Assembly (NCBI GenBank): GCA_016278415.1
Contig: JADQBV010000434.1
Coordinates: forward strand, 1-12,875
Origin: Halanaerobiales bacterium
Lineage (GTDB): Bacteria; Bacillota_F; Halanaerobiia; Halanaerobiales; DTU029
Reading direction: 5' to 3'
DNA length: 12,875 nt
Shown here: positions 1-6,430 of the stretch, piece after piece
How positions within the stretch are numbered: the first letter of the stretch is position 1
Layout: the number at the start of each line of letters is the position of its first letter
The notes under the pieces: model-generated
What the model was told of the DNA's origin: nothing
Databases searched by the model: none
What the model saw: the letters and a program-made list of their open reading frames with translations, nothing else
Program-made: the position numbers and the translations under genes

Positions 1-868
1 CTGAGCTCATCCTGTGAAAAACCATTCATTCCTGCCTCAGTATATTCTTTATCAACATCCTTCTCTTTAACAGTTCCAGAAAAAGCAACCAATGTATCCA
101 TATCATGATAACCATTTTCTCTGATATACTTATCAAATGCTTTTTTATAACGAACAGCGTGTAATCTAGAGGATGTTACTACCATGGCTTTTGCCTTCCC
201 ACCAATCTTATCCCTGGTAACCCGATAGAAGTGTTCAACCATAATTTCTGCCTTCTGAGCAACATTATGAGGATGTAATGAAACAAAACGGGCTATAGCC
301 CTGGTACCCTTCTTTTTATCTACTTCAGGGTCATCTTCAATCTTCTTGGCCACCTTGTAATATGTCTTATATGTTGTATAGTTTTTTAATACATCCAATA
401 TAAAGCCCTCTTCAATTGCTTGACGCATAGAATATAGGTGGAAGGGGTGAGGCTTTCCGTCTTCATCCATAACCCCAAATCTCTCTAAGGTTTTAGCCTT
501 AGGAGTAGCAGTAAAAGCAAAGAAACTTAAATTAGGCTGCCTACCCTGTTTATCTAAGGTTCTGACTATCTCATCTTCATAATTATAAGTATCAGCATCC
601 TCTTCATAATCAGTATTTGCTAATACACCTTTTAAAGAACTAGCCAATTCCCCACTCTGAGACCTATGACCTTCATCTATAATAACAGCATAATTCCTCT
701 CTGGTAATGAACCTACTTTCTTTATAACATGGGGGAACTTATGAAGGGTAGTTATAATAACCTTAGCACCTGTTTCTAATGCCTTAGCCAACTGACTTGG
801 ATCCTTATCTATCTTCTGAACAACCCCATGCTTATGCTCAAACTGATAAATAGTATCCTGTATATAGG
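1..868 (-). pseudogene. hsdR: Type I restriction enzyme R subunit, 5'-truncated fragment
   Basis: One minus-strand frame stays open from about 900 to the left edge without a start codon, and it reads as the helicase core of a type I restriction R subunit (ATP-driven DNA translocase and nuclease). Visible motifs in order: IQDTIYQFEH near 860, ITTLHKFPHV, the motif II box DEGHRSQ (DEGH at 666-677, where the family normally has DEAH or DECH), motif III FTATPK at 498-515, and the motif IV region ending in AMVVTSSR. The N-terminal PD-(D/E)xK nuclease domain and the Walker A motif, which should precede IQDTIYQ by several hundred codons, are missing. Recognisable homology stops at about 860-870, the frame meets a TAA near 903, and unrelated decayed sequence follows. 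The 3' part continues beyond the window. I see the truncation directly; loss of restriction activity is inference. Confidence 0.85.
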
Positions 869-884
869 AGGACAAATGTCCTAA

Positions 885-1212
885 ATGTAATTTTAATATC
901 TTTTAAAATACAATGTTTTTCAATATCAGGATGTGAATTAGAACATAAAACTACAGAAATCATTTCATCAGGTTCAAAATCTTTTTCTACAAGCTATTTT
1001 CCCACATATACATGTCCAACAACATTACGACCTAGACTTCTTTTTGCCTCAATTAAGTGTATTTTCTTACCCCTAAGCAGATTGCAGGCATATAGAGTAT
1101 TAAACAAAGCAGCTAGAACTATAGGTTTGGAGTCAATAGGTACACATAGCCTTAGAAAACCTTTGAGTTATTGCCATTACTAGGCTCACAAAGATGTAGC
1201 CCTACTAAAAGA
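885..1212 (-). pseudogene. Decayed gene with a nuclease-like EAK segment
   Basis: A broken protein-like frame lies upstream of the hsdR break. It reads LCEPSNGNNSKVF, shifts by one base near 1155-1160, continues LRLCVPIDSKPIVLAALFN and LLRGKKIHLIEAKRSLG, meets an in-frame TAG at 994-996, and continues ISVVLCSNSHPDIEKHCIL. The IHLIEAK segment (EAK codons at 1042-1050) resembles the third strand and E-x-K of PD-(D/E)xK nucleases, but this is pattern resemblance only and I do not recognise the family. One frameshift and one internal stop make it a pseudogene. Its end merges with the hsdR breakpoint, so an insertion or recombination may have joined the two. Confidence 0.45.
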
Positions 1213-1403
1213 GATATTTAATCACTGTGCACCAAGTGTTACCTTAAGATACATAGGGATCAATCAAGATATTATGGATAAGAGTTAGAAAATTTTTATT
1301 TGTAATATTTTATCAACGTACCAAGCATCTTAGGCCCCTGAATTTGGGTGCAACGATAGCGGAACTGTAATCTCATGTTAACGTACGGACACAAAGACTT
1401 TTT
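1213..1403. other. Intergenic stretch, no supported gene
   Basis: The minus strand shows short coding-like scraps (for example MYLKVTLGAQ followed by a stop near 1217) that may belong to the same decayed gene as the neighbouring EAK remnant. Nothing longer than about 27 codons is open, and I see no RNA gene or terminator. Confidence 0.3.
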
Positions 1404-2447
1404 TCAATTAAATATATTATAAGTGATTATTCCAGATACAATGTTAATTATTAAAGGAATAATAAAATTTATTATAAATGAGGTAATATATGATTTGTTA
1501 TTTTCAACCATTTTATTTTGTTCATTTATATCTCCATTAGTCATATTAAAAACATGAAACTCACCATATTTTGTTAAAGACATATATGTTTTCTTAGCAA
1601 ATATATGTGCAACTTTATTTGCAATATAGAATACTATTCCAGTCACAGCCAACCAATAAATCATATACTTTAATTCAACAATCGTTATATATTCATTAGT
1701 CTGAACTTGGCTAGATATTAGCTCTCCAAAACCAAACATTAATACAATTAAAAACATTGGTACAGAATATCTTATTGAATTAGCAATTTCATTCGCATAT
1801 TTTTTAATTTTATTCAGCAAACTACTTTTATTCTCAGGCCTTTTTAATGCCTTATGCCATTTCTCAACTAAATTCAATATTTCAGAACTCATCATTGCAT
1901 TGATAAAATCAACGCGACAAAAAATAGGTGCTAAATTATTCTCTAACTTACTCATTTCAGCAATATCCCCAGAAGATATTGCTTGCATTAATTCAGTTAT
2001 TCCTATACCATTTGATATTCTAACCATACTTGTATGTCGCTGTGCTACAGGATACTCAGGCAATCTAGCCAAAAAATCCCATTTAATAATAATTGAATCA
2101 GTAACTTCTGGGCCTGTCCATCTGTGTGTGTTGAATTCTTGCCATGAGCCAAAGTCTTTAGTTTCATGGTTTTCATAGTTAATTGTTACAGTAGTAGTAA
2201 TTCCGTCAATTGGATATTGCTTTAATTTCTCTCTAAATTGAGAATTTAAATCAACTAAAGCTTCTTTATCAATAGTAACATATCCTGAAAATTTCTTTGT
2301 CATACTATCAGGTTTGCCGGTCAAAACATAAAATAATGATTTTAGTAATTCTTTTGGCATTGTAGCTACAATATTATTCGCTTCATTTAATTTTAAATCC
2401 TCCTCTTTTTGCATATTAATTACCTGTTCTTCATGATTATGTACCAT
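1404..2447 (-). CDS. Three-helix membrane protein of unknown function
   Basis: This intact 347-codon gene starts at an ATG preceded by a strong GAGGAGAGG ribosome site about nine bases upstream, so MVHNHEEQ is preferred to the later Met12. I do not recognise the family. Residues 1-225 are hydrophilic and predicted cytosolic, with no signal peptide and no nucleotide-binding or nuclease motif that I can identify. The C-terminal third holds three hydrophobic segments, about 228-246, 258-282 and 320-344, with a charged loop (283-319) between the second and third. A soluble N-terminal domain joined to a C-terminal transmembrane bundle is an architecture shared by many membrane-acting defence effectors, but also by ordinary membrane proteins. 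It lies between hsdR debris and a group II intron downstream of rloC, so a defence role is only a guess from context. Confidence 0.8.
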   Translation of the reverse strand: MVHNHEEQVINMQKEEDLKLNEANNIVATMPKELLKSLFYVLTGKPDSMTKKFSGYVTIDKEALVDLNSQFREKLKQYPIDGITTTVTINYENHETKDFGSWQEFNTHRWTGPEVTDSIIIKWDFLARLPEYPVAQRHTSMVRISNGIGITELMQAISSGDIAEMSKLENNLAPIFCRVDFINAMMSSEILNLVEKWHKALKRPENKSSLLNKIKKYANEIANSIRYSVPMFLIVLMFGFGELISSQVQTNEYITIVELKYMIYWLAVTGIVFYIANKVAHIFAKKTYMSLTKYGEFHVFNMTNGDINEQNKMVENNKSYITSFIINFIIPLIINIVSGIITYNIFN

Positions 2448-2650
2448 AGTCTTAATCCTCTCCTCTTAGATTATACTTAGTATGTCATATAACGCATCCG
2501 AGTTTGTCGGGCAGAAACTAGGCGCGCTTGCTGAGTGTTTAATACTACTCAATCTTTTAACAGTTTTCACTTTGTTCAATAACAGCGTGATAGGAAAATA
2601 AACCTTGACTACCGGTACTTTATTGCGACCTTACCATCGGGTTAATTTGC
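2448..2650. other. Intergenic stretch between intron 3' side and membrane protein gene
   Basis: No open frame of note on either strand. On the minus strand a TATAAT-like hexamer lies just upstream of the ribosome site of the membrane protein gene, but no matching -35 is visible at normal spacing. The exact 3' end of the group II intron may lie in this stretch. Confidence 0.3.
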
Positions 2651-2654
2651 GTAG

Positions 2655-3444
2655 ACTTTGTTGTAATATTATCCTCTCTAGCCACGTTTCCCAGAACCCC
2701 CTCTCCCGGACGTTCGGTTTTCCCGAATCCGGTTGGCAGTAAGAACTTTTCCCTATAACCCTGCATAATTCTAGGCTTAAGTATTCACCTATATACACCC
2801 ATTAATTATCCAGTTTAATTATAGGTTGACACTTCTATCCCAGTACTATATCAAGACAGTGTTTCCTTTAAATGCCCGTCATCTAACTAGATCCCCTTTG
2901 TTCTTTCTAGCTGCTACCTCTCCTAGAGTAATGTCTTGCATTACGTTACATAGCTACTATAAGTTCAAGCGGAAATCCTCTATCCTTTAGGTTCTATAAT
3001 TATAAGTACAATCTTTATTGGTTATTCCCAAAAGAAAGTAGGATTTTTCCGTCGTTACTCCGATAATCTTTCCCTAGGTGTAAGAACCCATACCTCAGCT
3101 GCCTTATCAGTGCATTTTAACGTTTTTTCCTGATAAGTTTGATCTTCCCCAATTCCGCACTGGGTCGACGCTAAGCAACTATCCCTTCAACAGTTTCAGA
3201 AGGGTATTTCATTTTGTAACTGCAGTATTCGTTTCCATCCTTCAAACCCCCAGGTTTGCTCGCCGTACGACTGTTCTGACCCTTTATCCTCTCTGAGTGG
3301 AATAGGTTACCACGACTTTTACTTCCAGGCATCATTACGGTTCGTTACCTCACCATAGGTTGGATATACTAATCATCTCGGTCCACTTATGATACAAGGA
3401 CTTTCACCTTGCTAGATTATCGGCATTAATGGAGGCTTCCACAG
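2655..3444 (-). mobile_element. ORF-less group II intron (ends approximate)
   Basis: This ~790-base stretch has no long frame on either strand but reads as group II intron RNA on the minus strand. Near the 5' end, GTGGAAGCC (about 3444) is followed by AAGGTGAAAGTCCTT, the early domain I pattern seen in introns beginning GTGCGCCC. Further in are GTACGGCGAGCAAACC, a GGATGGAAACGAA segment, ACAAAATGAAATACCCTTC and GAAACTGTTGAAGGG, matching domain I coordination-loop patterns of this intron group as I know them. Near the 3' end is a well-formed domain V. No reverse transcriptase frame is present in domain IV, so the intron would need a maturase supplied in trans. Both boundaries are estimates: the 3' end could lie 50-100 bases further left, and the 5' GTGGA deviates from GTGYG. 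Known group: bacterial group II introns. Inference: non-autonomous copy or deletion derivative. Confidence 0.7.
2704..2736 (-). ncRNA. Group II intron domain V hairpin
   Basis: On the minus strand, CCGGA and TTCGG form the 5' side, a GAAA tetraloop caps the stem, and CCGAA, a two-base CG bulge and TCCGG form the 3' side. Two stacked helices separated by a CG bulge on the 3' strand and capped by GNRA is the diagnostic layout of the catalytic domain V. The conserved AGC triad position reads AAC here, which may be a natural variant or a sign of decay. Confidence 0.7.
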
Positions 3445-3559
3445 AACCTAAATATATTGTTATCTGATGTACCATGCGTCTATTTTATTATCTTTTAGAT
3501 TAAGGGCTAAATCATGAGATTTTCGAGATAGGTATTTATTAGATTCAAATGTTATTATG

Positions 3560-5947
3560 TTAATTAATAGTATTCATTAATGAATTATATTGCTCAATAT
3601 CCAATATTTCAATTCTTTGAATTATTAACTTTGCAGCCAATTTCATTTCTGGAGCATCAACAGGGATAGCTCCTCTCTCGAGTCCCGCACTTAAATGAGA
3701 ATATTCATTGTTAATTCTATCAGTAAGTATTGTTGGAATTTGTTCATTTCCAAAGAACTTCTTTAGTTTTTCTATATTTTTTGTCTCATCTGGATACTTA
3801 TAATACAGGTATATTTCCAAAAATTTTCTAGCGTTGTTTCCAAAATTATAAAATGTTGTATAATTTTTATCTGTTACTTCAGTAATAACTGAACATTTAT
3901 AGATCTGTTTAAACAAATAATTGAATTCAGTAGCATATTCTTTTAAGTATTTTGGCATGTCTAGTATTTTTGAATTTTTATCTTCCCTAAAAATCATAAG
4001 ATATAATTTTTCGTAACTCTTATACCTACCATTTTCTATAAAACCGCCACTTAATCTTCTAAGATATTTTAGAAAGTTCAAATTATGTGTTGAAACAAAA
4101 AGCTGCTCAAATATATTTTTGTCAACTATTTCTGATTTAATGAGACTATATAAGAAAAAAATATGATTTCCATCCAAGCTAGAAATTGGGTCATCAATCC
4201 AAATAATAGGTTTTTGCCCTTTTGTATTTATATCTTCAAGTTTGGCAATAAAATAGCAAAATGAGATTAAACTGCATTCCCCTTCACTTAAATGATGTGC
4301 TTTTTTCCCGTCTCGCTTAACCTCAAACCTAATCACTTTATTATTTTCTGGATCATCAATTTCTTTTTCAATTGCTTGTAAAGATAAAAATTTATGACCA
4401 AAATAATCATTTAGATATTTATTAACATTTTTTGCACCCTCTTCCTCATCATTCAATAGGCGTTTTTTTGATTCTATTAAACTTTCTTTATTTTTTATTT
4501 GAGCAATTAACTGCTCTTTAATTTTCACCTTTTCCTCTGTTTGGTTTTTTAAATTTTTAATATTATTTACTTCATTTATGTAATTAATAGTTGAAACGAA
4601 ATCGTAAACCTCTTTTAATCTAAGGCTTTTTTTTGCTTTCTCTTGTTTTGTGTTTAATATATTTGTATAATTATTAGATTCTTTTCGCAATATCTCATAA
4701 TTATCAAATACCATTTTTAAATCCTTAGAATAATCATCATACTCATTATATGGGAATGTATTAATAATAGCATTCTTTCTTTTTATCAGTTTATTGGTAA
4801 TATTATTCAAATTATCAATATATTCTTTTCCTATCTCCTCATATTCTTCAACAAGAACATCAAATTTTGAGTAAAATTCAGAATAAAACTGATCTTTTAA
4901 AGGATTAAATCCTGTTTCAATTATTGTTTTCTCGTTTTCTATTAAATTAATTAAATCATCTATACCTTTCTCAAGTTTCTCTGATTCCTTATCAAAGTGT
5001 TTTTCCAATTTTTCCCAGCGACCTTGAGTAATTGTATTACCGCAAAAAGCACATTTATCACTTGATTTATGATGTTTGCGCCCTTCACTAACCCAACGAT
5101 TTAAAACGGCATCTTTAATCAATTCTTCGATTTTATCTGATTCAGATATTTTCTTTTCAACTAATAATTTTGCTTTTTCTGATAATGAGACGAATGAAAA
5201 TGTGGGCATAGTAATACTAGAAATAGGAGATTTAGGATTTTCCAACAAAAGTTTGTCCAATTCTTTAATTTTATCATTTATAGGAGGTTGATAATTATTT
5301 TCCAAAATTGTTTGAATATCTTTTTCTAGTTTTTTAGTTGTATAATTTTGATCTCCAAATCTGTCTGAGTTATATTTTATTCCAATGTCTCTATCTAACG
5401 CTTTTTTCTTTAATTTTTCATCCAATTCTTTTTTCGCTTTCTCATATTTTTTATTCTCTTGATCAGCAAAATTCAATGCGTCTTTTAGATCTTCATATAA
5501 CCCGCTCTCTTTTCCCTCTTCAGTACATCCTAATTCTTTTTGCATTGTTTCTATTTCTGCCTCAATAATATTGTTATCACTACCTAAGATGGCGAATGAT
5601 TCTATATCTTCATCAGGATTAAATATAAATCTTAAATTTTCTCGAATAAAATCATCATTAAAAACTCTAACCTTTTTACCATGAGAAGTTAAATTTAAAG
5701 GTGTTATATCACTATTATCGTCCAATTCTACTATAAAATCTGGGTTTTCATATTTATCGGAAATTACACCTGTTTCTAATGCTCTTACAATACGTGAAAG
5801 TGTCGTTTTCCCAGAATAATTATGCCCATATAAGATATTAATTTTTTTAAGGCTTCGAACAACTCCATTTCTGGCTTTTACAGAAGAGTTCCAATCAAAT
5901 TCTTTAAAGACAGCTAGATTTTTTATAGATTTAAATTTATTTATCAT
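3560..5947 (-). CDS. rloC: RloC-type anticodon nuclease (zinc-hook ABC-ATPase tRNase)
   Basis: This 795-residue protein has an SMC/Rad50-like layout. Walker A is GHNYSGKTT (41-49). A charged, coiled-coil-rich middle (about 125-190 and 310-520) is interrupted by a CAFC zinc-hook motif (299-302). The ABC signature LSEGE is at 553-557, Walker B IIWIDDP with a SSLD D-loop at 581-592, and a switch His at 621 (STHN). The C-terminal domain has Arg707-x3-Glu711 (ARKFLE) and His751 (NEYSH), matching the Arg-Glu-His triad described for the PrrC/RloC anticodon nucleases. Length and order fit RloC rather than the shorter hookless PrrC. Known family role: cleavage and excision at a tRNA anticodon wobble position, coupled to ATPase state and DNA-damage or restriction status, blocking translation in phage-infected cells. 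The start is an ATG with GGGAGG ten bases upstream. Its usual hsd partner is visible only as a broken hsdR 2.7 kb downstream. Substrate tRNA and activity are inferred, not shown. Confidence 0.85.
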   Translation of the reverse strand: MINKFKSIKNLAVFKEFDWNSSVKARNGVVRSLKKINILYGHNYSGKTTLSRIVRALETGVISDKYENPDFIVELDDNSDITPLNLTSHGKKVRVFNDDFIRENLRFIFNPDEDIESFAILGSDNNIIEAEIETMQKELGCTEEGKESGLYEDLKDALNFADQENKKYEKAKKELDEKLKKKALDRDIGIKYNSDRFGDQNYTTKKLEKDIQTILENNYQPPINDKIKELDKLLLENPKSPISSITMPTFSFVSLSEKAKLLVEKKISESDKIEELIKDAVLNRWVSEGRKHHKSSDKCAFCGNTITQGRWEKLEKHFDKESEKLEKGIDDLINLIENEKTIIETGFNPLKDQFYSEFYSKFDVLVEEYEEIGKEYIDNLNNITNKLIKRKNAIINTFPYNEYDDYSKDLKMVFDNYEILRKESNNYTNILNTKQEKAKKSLRLKEVYDFVSTINYINEVNNIKNLKNQTEEKVKIKEQLIAQIKNKESLIESKKRLLNDEEEGAKNVNKYLNDYFGHKFLSLQAIEKEIDDPENNKVIRFEVKRDGKKAHHLSEGECSLISFCYFIAKLEDINTKGQKPIIWIDDPISSLDGNHIFFLYSLIKSEIVDKNIFEQLFVSTHNLNFLKYLRRLSGGFIENGRYKSYEKLYLMIFREDKNSKILDMPKYLKEYATEFNYLFKQIYKCSVITEVTDKNYTTFYNFGNNARKFLEIYLYYKYPDETKNIEKLKKFFGNEQIPTILTDRINNEYSHLSAGLERGAIPVDAPEMKLAAKLIIQRIEILDIEQYNSLMNTIN

Positions 5948-6100
5948 ATCTTTAAAACCTCCCTTTTTTTAATAAACTTTAGCGTGGTTTTTCACCTATC
6001 TAAGGTAACTCCAAACCAATAAATTCCTCTAACCAACTCATTAATACTAAAATTCACCAAAAAGTAATATTATCCTGCAAAAAAATGGAAATAAGCAAAT

Positions 6101-6129
6101 AAAAAAATAGCCCTAATAAGAGGACTACT
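6101..6129 (-). terminator. Factor-independent terminator of the feo operon
   Basis: On the minus strand, AGTAGTCCT and AGGGCTATT form a nine-pair stem (two G-U pairs) around a six-base loop CTTATT, followed by seven T. It lies about 80 bases after the zinc-ribbon gene and before rloC, so it separates the feo transcript from the defence gene. Confidence 0.75.
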
Positions 6130-6153
6130 TTAATATATTAACTATGTATTTTT

Positions 6154-6187
6154 TAGCTGAGGGTTATATGGGGGGTACCCCCAGCTA
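6154..6187. repeat. Inverted repeat with GC-rich palindromic core
   Basis: TAGCTGAGGGT (6154-6164) and ACCCCCAGCTA (6177-6187) are inverted arms of 11 bases with one mismatch. A perfect GGGGGTACCCCC palindrome overlaps the right arm. It sits between the zinc-ribbon stop and the terminator. No T run follows it in either direction, so it may be a 3' mRNA stabilising hairpin or a protein site rather than a terminator. Confidence 0.6.
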
Positions 6188-6207
6188 TTCATTCTATTAT
6201 CTTTATT

Positions 6208-6348
6208 CTATCCAAAATTACATTTCTTACATTCTGAGCATTTTAAGAGTAATATCTTATAACACCTGGGACATCTAATGGCATGTTCATCTTCAATCTT
6301 ATAATTACATTGTGGACAGATACGTACTCCATTATCAGTACAATCCAT
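6208..6348 (-). CDS. Small double zinc-ribbon protein downstream of feoB
   Basis: This 46-residue frame is preceded by a GAAGGTG ribosome site five bases before its ATG. Its cysteines form four pairs: CPQC (11-14), CPRC (26-29), CSEC (37-40) and KKC (43), plus Cys3, suggesting one or two rubredoxin/zinc-ribbon knuckles in an otherwise short, cytosolic, charged peptide. It is 82 bases after feoB on the same strand and before the operon terminator, so it is probably cotranscribed with feoAB. Small Cys-rich proteins, including FeoC and the FeoB-associated Cys-rich proteins, are known at the ends of feo operons. This one does not match either pattern I know, because it has no winged-helix residues and no membrane segment. 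A metal-sensing or FeoB-partner role is inference. Confidence 0.7.
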   Translation of the reverse strand: MDCTDNGVRICPQCNYKIEDEHAIRCPRCYKILLLKCSECKKCNFG

Positions 6349-6430
6349 ATTTTCACCTTCTAATTTTTTTAAGTAAATGATAACTTAATACTATTTAATC
6401 ATTTGTTTTTATATATCAGTATCCTATTAA

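Noticed and set aside
1300..1382. Short minus-strand frame MRLQFRYRCTQIQGPKM
   Set aside because: Only about 27 codons, no ribosome site, no recognisable family; probably chance or part of the decayed region.
2460..3470. Possible ribosomal RNA or other housekeeping RNA, because the stretch lacks ORFs and has rRNA-like composition
   Set aside because: No rRNA signature was found, whereas the minus strand has a group II intron domain V and domain I patterns.
5076..5568. Plus-strand frames across rloC
   Set aside because: They are antisense to conserved coiled-coil and zinc-hook codons, lack ribosome sites and have AT-driven hydrophobic composition.
6154..6187. Reading the GGGGGTACCCCC inverted repeat as a terminator
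   Set aside because: No T run follows the stem in either orientation, and a better terminator lies at 6101-6129.
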